Assembly (NCBI GenBank): GCA_030248065.1
Contig: JASAMV010002337.1
Coordinates: forward strand, 1 to 64,000
DNA from: Rhynchonema sp. JSB1_4
Taxonomy: Eukaryota; Nematoda; Chromadorea; Monhysterida; Xyalidae
DNA: 64,000 nucleotides
Reading direction: 5' to 3'
The notes under the pieces are model-generated. The model was not told where the DNA came from. It searched no databases and worked only from the letters and a program-made list of their open reading frames with translations. Shown here piece after piece: positions 35,120-53,684 of the stretch. Each line of letters opens with the position of its first letter. The first letter of the stretch is position 1. Both the position numbers and the translations under genes were made by a program.

Positions 35120-35673
35120 GATTAAAGGGCGGACTCATTGCTAAAAGTGCTCTTTTTATGATTTCAGCTTGTAGCTGGGATATGTGCGATCAGAATGACA
35201 TCAAAATTAAACTAATCGGATGAAAATCGACCGAGATTAAAGCGATTGAATCGGTCCAACCAGGAACAAAACTAATTTTGGACCAGCTGCATTTTTATTG
35301 CAAATCAGGGGAACCTCGTACTCTGGCCATGAAACATTCAGACAAATAGTCGTTTTTATATAATCACTGCGCGTGACGTGGCTGTCAGCTGGCTGACCTC
35401 AAGTACACCAAGAAATGTGTCTTTGTTTTCATATGGAAAGGACTGTTTTTCTGAATGTTTCATGGCCAGAGTACGAGGCTCCCCTGATTTGCAATAAAAA
35501 TGCAGCTGGTCCAAAATTATTTTTGTTCCTAGTCGACCCGATTCAATCGCTTCGATCTCGGCCGATTCCGAACCGATCGGCTTAATCTTGGTGGCTTTGT
35601 GATGGCGCGGGTCTCAGCTACACGCTGAAACCATAAACAGGGCACTTTTAGCAATGGGTCGCCCCCTTTAACG
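35120..35673. repeat. Long foldback element, about 220-bp arms, 109-bp loop
   Basis: The left arm 35120-35341 and right arm 35451-35673 are inverse copies. The inner 85 bp are almost identical (TGCATTTTTATTGCAAATCA, CTCGTACTCTGGCCATGAAA) and the outer parts more diverged. Transcribed, it would make a long double-stranded hairpin. No ORF of note. Confidence 0.85.
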
Positions 35674-38600
35674 GTCGATTTTGATTGTTTCACTCTTTCT
35701 GGCGGTTGACCGATCAACTCTAATTATTGTTTTATCTATTCTGTCAAATTAATGCAGGAAATTGTCTTGGTTGCTGTGTTTTTTCATCAGGCGTGTATTT
35801 CTTGTGTCACACAGCAATCTTGACAGAAGCAGGCTATCACCTCACCACTGCTATATTTGTACCGTATTTGCATTGTATCTTGCTCTCTTTGACTGCTGGT
35901 GTCATTTTTATGTGATCAGTTCTTCATGTTGTCTCTGCTTTCTTTGGTGTGTTTGTTTTCATTCATCCATTCGTTTGATTTTTACCCAATGTCGTTATTT
36001 TGTGGTTCTTGATTTTTTGGGCCCTGGGCGATTGTCAATCTAACCATTTCCCCAACTTGAGTGTGCGCAGCGAGTGATATTTTGCGGTGATATTGCTAGT
36101 TCTGGCAACAAATGGCAAGAAACGCAAAAATGTCACTTGTTTTGCTATGAATTGTTGCTTTGATGTCGTGCTTTTTAGTGCATAGCAGCTGTCAGAAACG
36201 TGAGAAAATGTGTGAATATATAGGGCACTTTTAGACAAACATTGGAAAATATTGCGAAACTTGTTTCCATGCGTTTTTTGAAACAAGCGTTCCCTAGGTT
36301 GGTCGCGTGCAATTGAGAAGAAATGCTTTTGCAATTGCTAACCGCCAGTTTGTTTTCGGAAACGCATGTCTTGTTTGATTGCGTGCGTAGACTATGTTGG
36401 GCGGAATCATATATTTTAATCATCATAGACGAACCGATGTATAAATCATGTCATGACGACGCTACATATGCGATTTTCCCGCTTGTTATGTTTTTCCTTT
36501 TGTTTCTGATCATAGATACAAATTAAACTCGACCACTCCGGCCCTCATCGCCTATCCGTGCCCTTGTGTCGATGTCGATACAATACTAGGGGGTTGTGGT
36601 TTGGGGTGCAAATTCTGGAAGCCCTGGAGACAACCGACCAACGTTCTTGAGATCCTATTTGTTCGAAACCGCAACTCCCACGTGATACTAATCTGCTTTT
36701 TGGCCACAAACAAAGGAGTTCTTGCTTGTTTTTTCGTTGGCATATCGTCAACTTTTGCCTAGAAAGAAATCATAATACCATACCACCAACTATATATATA
36801 TACGAAATATTTTTGTGACGCCCACTTGTAACTGCGAAAAAGCGCGTTTTCCATAAGGATGCTGTTGTACCTATTATTACGACGAGATGTGACTTTTGGA
36901 AAAGGTACATACAATGTTATACAAGTTGTGTGTTGTGTGCGAACCGGTTCCCGCATGTATTTACCACCTATATTGTATCCGATATAATCCAATGCTATCG
37001 ATTTACGCCCGTTTGTGTCTGTGTGCGTGTACTGCGCCGCTTGTCTATTGTATTATTTTTACGGTTGCGCCTGGCTGACTTTTCACCGATTTTCTGGAGT
37101 TTTTATTCGTGTTCGGCTTGCTTGGATTGATTTTTGATTTTGATCGCTGCTGTTTCTTCATCATAACTTGCGCTCTTCATCAATGATAACGGATGTTTTT
37201 AAATCTAATTACAACATGTTTGTGTGTGTGTTGTATGGTGAACGCGATTTTCTTCGATTTATGCTTCGATTGTGCACGTGTTATCATCGCTCTTCATTTT
37301 ATATCGATTTACGCTTATTATTACAATAATTATTGTATGATTTATGTATGAAATTTGTGCGTGGACTCAAGAGTGAAGAGTGGGTTGCCAACAAAAACTG
37401 GATTGTTTTTTTTGTTCAACAAATTAGCACAGTCATTTTGCTTGCGCATCGCAATGAAATCTGGGTTCGATCTTTGATCCGATCTTGGGATCGAGCATCG
37501 GATCGAAGCAATTTTTGTGTTTCGATCTCGGGTCGATTTCGATGGAAGAGCGTATCGAAATAATTTTGGGGATTGAATCAATTTCGACCTGTTTAATGTT
37601 GGCTTAGCAGTGTATCGTGTTAACTGCAGCTGAGGTTCCAAGTATCATGGGGAGCACAAATGGAAACAGCTCAGGCCACCATTCGGGTGCATGTCGTGCT
37701 CGTTTTGCTACCTTGAACACTGACTATTGTTCCCCACATGAAACCGTACACTGGTAGTCAGGGACTATTTGCACGAAATGTTTGGTTCGTATGATTTTTA
37801 ACTCAGTCCAAATGCGGGAAACAAGGAGTATTGTGTGTGAACTGCCACACGCACAAAACTCGCCAGCTGAACATCCGTTCACTAAGCTGAGCCCGTCTGA
37901 TCTCAATAGCTTTTCGAGTTACATGTCATGAAAGTCATATGTTGATAGCTTTTGCGGCGAAACGCACCAGAACCACCACACACCGCGCCTGATAACCACA
38001 CCATTCAAAACGCAAGGGGCCCCAGCAGTATGAGCGGGCAACCTGGGCCGCTGCACAGCCCAGGCTAACTGATGTTAGCTGTTGGCAGATCGCTGCGAGA
38101 CCAACAGCTGCATCCGCCTATAGCAAGCAGCAATGGCTTAGCGCTGTGCTGTGTGTATTGATCGTGCTATACGTTGGGCTGGCCAGGAGTAGCAGCAGAA
38201 CGAAAGACTAACAAAACCCCTTGCCCCGTTCTCCTGCTGGCTGGCCGCTGCATCAGCTAAGTCGCCGACACAGGTTGTGGAGTGCGCGCATGTGTGTGTG
38301 TGCATGTCTTCTTGTGGTTGTGTCTCATGTCGCCACACATACATACTGTACATCAGAGTGCAACTGCGGTTAGGTAATATACTACGAGCGGCGGGCACCA
38401 TGCACATGCACTGCACATGTATTTTACTGTGACCAGTGCTTTGCTCGCTCTCTCCTGCTCACCACCACCACTCCAACTGCTGCTGCGCGTTCTGTTGTTT
38501 TGTTTTTTACTCTGCGCGCGGCGTTCCATTTTCTCGTACAATTATTTCGTTTTTCCTCCCATTCTCGAGTGCTTCATCCGACCATCCGGGATTTCTTTCC

Positions 38601-38944
38601 ATCCTGCTCGGTGGTTTTTAGCTAAATGTGTTCCGGATTTTTCAAGCTCGAATGAGCAGTGAAATTTCATTCAGGTTCCATTTCCATCTCGTGCCCTGAA
38701 GATATTCCGGAGGATTTCAGCAAACATTGCTGCACGCAGGATTTTTTTCATCAGCTGCAGTTGCAGAGAGGAGGCACACAACCTTGATGTGGGCTCTCTC
38801 AAATCATTGACCGGATATTGCAACTTTTGAAAAATAAGTATTGCCGCAAAATGGTCTGTGGCTCCACGTCAACGATGATCAGCAGTTTACGCGTCGTCTT
38901 TGAACAGCGATTGGCAGATCAACAACCCGTTTTATTTCCGATGG

Positions 38945-39232
38945 ATTTTCGGCGGACGGGCAATAGAGCAAAGCACATTGGGCACAAGGCAATTGAGCAA
39001 GACCACTTTGAGCATGTAAAAAAGAGCAGGGGCCATAAGAGCAGAACTTAAAAACGAATAGGCCTAAGCTAAGCTCAAGCAAAAACTAAGCCTAAGTGTA
39101 AGCCTAAGCCTAAGCCGGATACCAAAATCAGCCTAAGCCAGCTGAGCAAAATCAGAGCTCTGCTCTTTTTCACTTGCTCAAAGTGGTCTTGCCCAAACCT
39201 GCTTTGTCAATCGCCCGGCCACCGGATTTTCA
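38945..39232. repeat. Foldback element with AAGCCT words in the loop
   Basis: The left arm (GGCGGACGGGCAATAGAGCA, AGACCACTTTGAGCATG) pairs with the right arm (CTTGCTCAAAGTGGTCTTGC, TCAATCGCCCGGCCACC). The loop near 39060-39140 carries repeated TAAGCC words. Confidence 0.65.
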
Positions 39233-40491
39233 GGCTCTAAGGGGGCTTCGTCATTAAATTTTCTAAAAGCTATAGGCGTTAGCTGCATGTCGCTGATCAG
39301 TCAGATCAATGGCACATCCGTATATCTATTGAAAAAAATAGCAAATTCGACCAGGAATGGGTTGGAGGAAAAACCAAGCAATTTTTTGCCATCTCCTGTT
39401 TTTTGGAAATCGTTTTCTCGAAAATTGTTCACAAATTGTTTTGTCGAGGATTCGGTGCTTCTGGAGTCAGACAAAATCTGGGTTTCTCGGTACGTTATAC
39501 CATTGTGCAATCACCATGCAATCAATACGGTGTACGAAATCCACTGAAGTGGTATCTAAAACGCTGAAAACTCCGTTGTGGCACACACACCTTGCGGCTG
39601 GCGCATGCCTCCAGGCGCCAGTTCTTGAACCGCTTCCCACTGTATATGGTTGGCATATGCATTTGCATAGGCGTATTTTTACTTCTGCCGATATTTGCTC
39701 CGAACCGCAGCCAGTCAGGGCTGGGCTGATGCAGGTGTATACCTGCAGCATGCTGGGTTGACCCACAGGTATACCTTAAAAATTGAGCTATTTGTTGCGC
39801 ATGAAATCCGTCCTCGCTCTGAACTCTTATGCGGCACCGGCATGCGACGACAGAAATTCTGGGTTGATCAGTTTGTAACTGTGGCGGGTGTATCGTTTTA
39901 ACTATAGGGTACTCACACAAGAAAGACAGCGCGATGCTCTGACAAAATTTATTTCCTCGTAAACTTGCTTCTTTCACGAGGGCACTCAGGAGCAGCGCCT
40001 TTTTTCACGACAATGTTCATGTTTGCAGACTTGTCGTGTTTGATCGTTGAATGTGTTATTCTTAGTCTTCTCGACCCTTATAAATTTTTCAAAAATTCAG
40101 ATAGCATCAGATTTTTTCATCGTGCACCTTGGTTAAATCAACTTTCTCAGGTTAATCTTTTCAATCACCGGAAGCATTGAATAATCACGTCGTGCTAGAG
40201 TTCTTGTTTTTCACGTGTACGACATCAAGCGATAACTAGAGTTCATATAGTGAGGTAATGGATGCCAAAAATTCGCGCAAAAAGGATCAACCACATGTGG
40301 GATATCATTTGTCGTCTGGTATACTCACGTATCTGTTTCATAACGTGACGTCAAAAGTCGATCATGAAATTCGGTCGGGGTAGAAACTGTCGGAACAAGT
40401 CGTCGACGTCGCAGTTATTGAAAATTTCATTTGTTCACTCCTCCATATCATGCGCTGAATCTACAAACTTGTTTTATGTGTGACTGATGAC

Positions 40492-40996
40492 CAGGGTTGG
40501 GCAAAAAAAAACGACGGCGTTTTTTCTTAAAAAAACGACGTTTTTTTTAAAAAACGCCTGGGTCGTTTTTCGTTTTTTTAAATCCTGAATTTCCTTGATT
40601 TTCCCTGATTTTTCAGGGAAAGTGCCCTGATTATCAAGGAAAATCAATTGTTTGTCCCATTTTTTTTCAAAAAATTTTCGACCAGTTTTTACTTTGTCGA
40701 GATACGTCGATATACGGAGTTTGACTTTCAATGATGACCCCGGCCAAAGTTGGTCCCATGATGCGGGTCTGATATGGGATCTTAACAACTCGCTAGAAAA
40801 GGGCTGAAACCCGTTTATTTTGCCTCAGGACAAATAGAATTACTTCATTTAACCACGTTTTCTTCCCAACATGAGCGTTTTCCAATTTTTTGTTGGCAGA
40901 TTTTGGTCATCTGGGCGTTTAAAAAAGCGTTTTTTTAAAAAAGTTTTTGTTAAAAAAAACGATTTTTTTGAAAAAAACGTTTTTTGCCCAACCCTG
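40492..40996. mobile_element. hAT MITE (CAGGGTTGGGCAAA ends) with perfect 8-bp target duplication
   Basis: Left end CAGGGTTGGGCAAAAAAAAA, right end TTTTTTGCCCAACCCTG. CTGATGAC flanks it on both sides (40484-40491 and 40997-41004), diagnostic for hAT elements. The interior is non-coding, with AAAACG runs near the ends. Confidence 0.9.
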
Positions 40997-41892
40997 CTGA
41001 TGACACGAACAACAATCCCACCATCATCCCTGGACACACAGCTCATTTCACGCCAGCAATATTCTTGTTTTCAAGCTCGATCAATTATTAACTTTGCCGG
41101 AAGCGTCTCGCTTTGTGTTTCCTTCCGTTCTCTCTCATGACGTATTTGATGCACGACGATGTCTGTTGTGTCGTGCTTTTTCTTCAAGCAATCCACAACA
41201 CACAGCACGTCACCCCGTCATTCTTCCTGAAACATTTGTTGTCATCTGTTCCTGCCCTGATTTCACGTTATTTTGCACCCCAGATCAGATGTGTCTACTA
41301 TTTTGGTGGTTAGGTGCATCGCGCTCAAAACTCTCACGGCAATTTTGTTCGTTCTTATGCTACATAGTTTGACGCGTGACCAATCATTTGGGCAGGCCTA
41401 CCAAGTTCAAAAAAATTTGAAAAAATGTTGCCCGCGCCCACTCCGCCGCGTAGCAACCGTTATCACTGTGCATCTGCTATGTACTATCGCGGTGCGGTAC
41501 CATGTATAGCCCATAACATCAAACAATGCACCACCCACCACCTTGCTGCGCTCTGTTCTCAATAACCGCTTCTCAATTTACTGTTGTTCCGGGTGAGTAA
41601 CTGACTTGGAAACGGGAACATGCAAAAAGGCAACGTGATGAATCAATCAGTACATCGCTGCTCGAATTTCAACTCAGTCTTTCTGTGGTCGCGAGAAATG
41701 GTGGATAAAAACTTTTTTATTGAACCCCATTTTAAAAAATTTTTGCTCAATAAAAATTATTTTGTTCCAGCCAAAAACCGCCAAAACAACAAAAATGAGC
41801 ACCAAAGCGAATGGTGATATTCTTGTGCTGTAAGTACATAGCAGCGACACGAAAACCCTGGTGCGTTAGGCATCTAGTTTGTTAGGGAGCTG

Positions 41893-42275
41893 CAGGGTTG
41901 GGCAAAAAAAAACGACGGCGTTTTTTCTTAAAAAAAAAACGACGCTTTTTTAAAAAAAAAAGCCTGGGTCGTTTTTCGTTTTTTTTAATCCTAATTTCCT
42001 TGATTTTCCCTGATTTTTCAGGGAAAGTACCCTGATTATCAAGGAAAATCAATTTTTTGTCCCATTTTTTTCAAAAAATTTTCGACCAAATTTTACTTTG
42101 TCGAGAACCAAACAACTAAACCAACAAAAACTCCTAGAAAAGGGTTGAAACCCGTTTATTTTGCCTCAAACTACATAGATACTGTACATATAACCACGTT
42201 TTCTTCCCAACATAGCGTTTTCCAATTTTTAGGGCAATTTCGGTCATCGCTAAAAAAAACAAAAAAACTTTCCCC
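41893..42275. mobile_element. Truncated second copy of the CAGGGTTGGGCAAA hAT MITE
   Basis: The same left end and interior words (CCTTGATTTTCCCTGATTTT, GTTTATTTTGCCTCA, CCACGTTTTCTTCCCAACAT). The right end is lost in a C run near 42275. It has the same orientation as the copy 1.4 kb upstream. Confidence 0.8.
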
Positions 42276-43320
42276 CCCCCGGTATACATAACTGTACATA
42301 TAAGCATGCATCTGTTGATATCTTAAATTTCGAATATCCGATCCGGTATGAATAATGCAGCACTAAGCTTCCACTACCTTCAGTCACGACGAATGAGGTT
42401 TGAAGATCAATTTTCTAACAAAGTTTGCATTATTAGCACAACGCTAGAGGCACGCGGAAGTACCTGGTGCTTTGGCGCTCATATTGTTACAAACACCTCA
42501 GCATTAATCATTATTGCTTATATGTTATAGCAGCAATCTTGACAAAGAGCTGTTTTGGTCCAAAACGTTTAGCCATCTTTACATTTCTCAATCTCGCCAA
42601 TCCCGATCCCTCGGAATCAGCCCTCGGGATGCCGATCCCGTCATTTTACAAACTATCCTGGGATTTAAGCCCAGTCCTGTTCGAATACTGCTCATGACGC
42701 AAGGTTGGAAAGCACGAACTTTGGACACAACTCTAACTGTCCACATCCATCTCCACCCCCAAACCTCAACACCACCGGTTGTCTCATTCAGCTCAGCCAA
42801 TCGCCCATTGCTTTCATCTCACCTCTCCCAAATTAACTGAAGCGAGGTTGTTTCGTTAAACTAAAAACCGGTGTATGCCTGATGGTCCCACTCCCTTAAG
42901 AGGGACGGATGGTCCGTGTGCCAAGGGCGACGGATAGTCCCACAAAGGTCACTGGGACCATCCGTCCCTCTGAAGAGGTGCATTTTCAAGGGCGACGAAT
43001 GGTCCCAATCTCCGTACAAGGAGTGCCTGGTATTTTCGATGCATTTGTGTTGTGCGTTGTTGGCGGATAAAAAGACACTTCCGCAAACAAACAAACACCA
43101 ATATCATTTACTTGCATGTAATGCATGAAATGAGACCCCGTGCAGCGTGAACTGCATGTAGTCGTAAGTGTCCTTCATTTACATGATAATCCTGGCGTCC
43201 AAGTTTGATGGCACATTTATTCTGAATATTCAGTTCACGGTAACCAAGTGGTTATGAACTCACGGCAAGAACATTCCGATCTTGAGGTCAATTTTTTTGG
43301 AACATGTCGCCTGATTCCAC

Positions 43321-43708
43321 CAGTGGCGGATCCAGCCAAGAGAGGGGCCAAATCCAAAAAGTCATGTTTATCTAGTGCCCACTTTTTAAAAGTCATTTTT
43401 ATGTACTTCTTGTTTAGAATTTCCCGCTTTGTACACCGTACAAAATGTACTTTACGAAGTGCGCGAAATTTTGGCACCTTTCACGCGCGCGACAGCTCAA
43501 TTTCATTGAAAATGGGTGTATATTTGACGCGCGAAGCATGCAGGTTTTGGACTTTTGAGGTGTATCAGAGTGAAATCCAAACGATATCGGTGTCCTATTT
43601 CCTTCGTCCTTCCGGAATTCCTTCCGAAACGGTGGCCCCCATCAGGGGCCAAATAGACCAAAGGTCATGATGGCCATGGCCTCTGTGGCCCCCCTGGATC
43701 CGCCCTTG
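43321..43708. mobile_element. MITE with CAGTGGCGGATCCAG end
   Basis: The left end CAGTGGCGGATCCAGCCAAG mirrors CCCCCCTGGATCCGCCC at the right end, a terminus common among hAT-type MITEs. CTGATTC occurs next to both ends but is not cleanly placed as a duplication. Confidence 0.6.
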
Positions 43709-45054
43709 CCTGATTCGTAAAGCGCAAGCAACCCGGAACTCTGCTCGTTATCGGCTTTTTTTGCCCTGCATGTGTATCAGGCAGGAAGCGCGTTGATAAA
43801 TTTCCGAAGCGCGTTACTCAATGATTGTCGTTTCCGTTGTTTCTATTCAGTTCAGGAATGTAACCTTTTTCTTGTTTTGTGCCCGAAGCACTGTTCCGTA
43901 GGCGTGTCATGGTTTCCGTCACGACAAAGTCATATCCTGCCCGCTATCATACTATTGTTACCCAGCCATACCTGACGTCACATTGATGCAGGTGGACATG
44001 AACTATGACAAAAGACAAACGTTTAATAATCATTGGAACAACATCGCCCCCGCTTACGGTCACATGATATAGAGTGATATGATGTGAGTTCCGCAAAGTG
44101 TTCCGCACAAAGTAATGTGTGGATCCTCAACAGATTACCGTGTGTGCTTTGCAGTTGCGTGTATTGTACGTTACCAAACCAAACCCGCACCTCAATTTCT
44201 ACGCACGTGCCTGTCCCTCTCGAGCACACATTTGATTTGATGTTGCTTTTACGATATCGATAAGGGCTGCCTTGCGCGCGCGTTCTCCTTTTTCGTTGCA
44301 GATAAGCGTTTATTTGTGGCGGTTATGGTTATGCTGAGGTGTCCCCTTTTACAGTGTTGACCACGCGTAATCGCATCGTAATGCTTTATGTGTACACGTC
44401 TCGTGCTGTGCCCGCTGAAGATCTGATACAGGCTGGGTTCTGGGGTTTTCCTTTGTTCAGAGCGATCACTGATCGTTTCAATCTCACTCAGCTCGAGTTT
44501 CGATCAATGTTTAAAAAAATGGAAGAATCGATTTTTATCGTGGCTTTGACGCACAAGTTTCATTATCAACTTATTATATCCTCTTCAACAACGTTCATGT
44601 CATTCTTTTGCAGAAACAACGAATTACGAAGAACAGACAGACTAAACCGCTGGGCCACTTTGAATCTGTGATGGCCGACCGAACAAGCCCACTTAATTCG
44701 TGACTAAATGTCAACAACTATCACTTAAAACGCAGCGGTGCACATCCGACGGTCTTGTCTGTGACAATAAACTGATTCCAAGCGCCACACACAAATTCCC
44801 AAAATCCAATCATCACAAACACAACGCTCAATCCTGCACACACACACACGAGCGAGTGTCACTAAATCGTCAAGGATCAGGCTGTGTCGCTATCCCCCCG
44901 AGTGTCGGTCTTGCCATACGGATGGTCATGCACTGCTGCCTCCTCAACCACACCATCAGCACACAACATCGGCAGTCACGTCGCAGCGGCAGCTAGTCAA
45001 CACGACACGGGTGTAATAATCCATCGATTATTGATTGATTCATTGATTGTGATC

Positions 45055-51347
<6,293 letters not shown>

Positions 51348-53684
51348 CATCTATGGTCATCAAACACGCGCCATACCTGTCATGTTTGGACTCGTATCAT
51401 CGTTGTTTTGCTAGCTGCCTGCCGCTGCCACACATTGACTCACACACACAGACAAACAACAACACTATTGTATGTTGTGGACCGCAACAACACGGACAAC
51501 AACAACAGCAACCACCCTGAACAACAGGCATGCGACAACACTGCGTGGGTTGTGTATTACCGTACATTCGAGCGTGTGGGTTGGGAACAGTAAACAGTTT
51601 GGACCGGTTTGTGGCCGACAGTGCTTACTGTACCCGACCTACTAATCGCTTGCTACGGTACTGTTTGGAATATGCCGCCGAAAACTTACCACGACACGTT
51701 GTCCCGTGCCCATGTTCTATTTAGTAGCACAATTGCGCAAAACTTGTAAAACGTTATGAACATTATACCGCGAGTTGTTCGCATGCGCCCGGTACTCTCA
51801 ACTTGTGGTCCAATCGTCAACTCAATTGGTCAACTCTCATGGTCAACTTAAGCAGCCATAAATGAGTCCGGGAAATTATACATGGTTGTTGATAACAGGA
51901 GTTGACGACAGTACTATAAGTCTAACCTGTACAAGGGAGTGCAGATCTGGACTGTTGTTGTTGTGGATCTCTACAACAGTACCAAGCAAAAGTTTCGAGA
52001 ATGTCGGTCGCATGGTTGATCCGACGATATCATTGTGCTGTTGTACAACATTGTGTACAATATAAAATTATATCTTGTTCTTGCTCTCATAATGTTTCAC
52101 TGTCTGATGTGGGTAACAGATGCATGTGTATAATGATATAATAATGTATTACCGATAATGTTTCAACAGTGCATCATGTTATAATACTCTGTTTACAAGC
52201 ACACGCGCGTCTGCATCATTCGGTTCGTGTATAACACACGTCCGCGTAGCGCGCGTGCCATAACGTATTTCTAACAATGGTACGAGTGCCACGCGGGCGT
52301 TCGGGGCAGCACGCGTGTAGCGCCACAAATTTGCAAAGAAAGACCTGGCTCGCTTTATTCTGTGTTATTTGTTGTTCTTTCTGTTGTTATACATACACAA
52401 ACACACACAAACGCGCGCGTTTCAAATTCGTTTTTCCTGATTTTTTTGTCATTTTGAGAATTGCGATTATCAGATTTTGTTTACGTTTTTCTCTCATTCT
52501 TCATTTCTGAATTTTTGTACTGCTATTTTTTAAATTTTATATTTTGAGAATGTAATTCAATTTTCCCCATCATTTCGCCTCAACCGACCTAAATCTTGCA
52601 TCGTGTAATATATTTTGAGAGACTTTTCTATGCCAGAACACCGTGCGGTACTTTCTCATAGTTGTCATAAACTCGCCTAGATGTTCGTAGATCAGTAGCG
52701 CCTAACGTTAATGATTATGATAGATATTACAAATATGAGACATCATCGTAGTTTGAATTTGTTGGTTAAACATCGTACAGTGTCCCAGAAGTACTAGCTG
52801 TCAACATTTACGGGACTTTTTTGCGGTGTTAACTGGACAACACGGGATTTCCCTCTCAGCAAGCTACTGTATTGCCACACACGCCTGAAACAATGGTCTC
52901 TAGTCGCTCTGATAAATTTATATTCATACTGTAATGCTCGTTTATCTCCTATTCTTCTGCAGACTGGCAAGTATTCGCAAGAATTCGATTAATAATTACA
53001 AAGACAGAAAGGTTAATAACAACCAACCCCGACAAGAAGTTATTTTTCTCGCATCTCTCGCTTCTTTCTATCTATATTCGTTCTAGAATACAATTTTTTG
53101 TTAATTTGTTTACATTACACTTTTCGGTCGCTTTGTATGATTTTATTACGATTACATTGTTTTTCTGGTATATTTGCGTCTTATTACATAAATATACATA
53201 TACACGACGAAAAAGCATTCGGATTTATTTGTTATTCTGGTTCAAAGGAAAAATCGAGAAAACAGACATCAAGATCAATCAAAATAAAAGAATCATCACA
53301 GTTTGTACAAGGGAGCAGTAAGTCCTGAAAACACAGTTTTGAGTATTACGCAAATAGAATAGAATAAATTAGAAGGAGAATTTTGGTCATATCAGAAAAT
53401 CAGATGTCCATGAGTATCGCAGCACCAGGCTTGTCCGGTTTGAGCTTTTTGGTGAGCGAAAAGCGCGATTCTTCTGAAGGGGGAAGAGGTTGTTCCAATA
53501 CGTATTCAAGGGCCGCAGCGGACCCTTGATCGGATCGCTATTGCTTTCTGGTCACGTGAGACTTTTCCAAGAACGCTAATTCGAGATTTGCGTAAAAGTT
53601 GTTCCGTAACTTTCTGGAAAGAGCTTTGTCGGTGGTCGACACGGTGGTCACCAGTAAATCTCGAAAATATCCTTAATTCGCAAG
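51348..53684. other. Intergenic or 3' untranslated region after G-alpha-q
   Basis: No gene was recognised. The sequence is AT-rich beyond 52.4 kb. Any G-alpha-q 3' UTR lies here; no unambiguous end signal was found. Confidence 0.5.

Larger units (their letters stand above)
34096..45054. other. Eleven-kilobase region without a recognised gene, upstream of G-alpha-q
   Basis: No protein or RNA gene could be supported on either strand. It holds the separately listed foldbacks and MITEs at 35120, 38945, 40492, 41893 and 43321. A small hairpin lies at about 42900-42972 (GAGGGACGGATGGTCC against GGACCATCCGTCCCTC). The remainder is AT-rich and may include VAP 3' sequence and G-alpha-q regulatory or 5' untranslated sequence. 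Confidence 0.5.
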
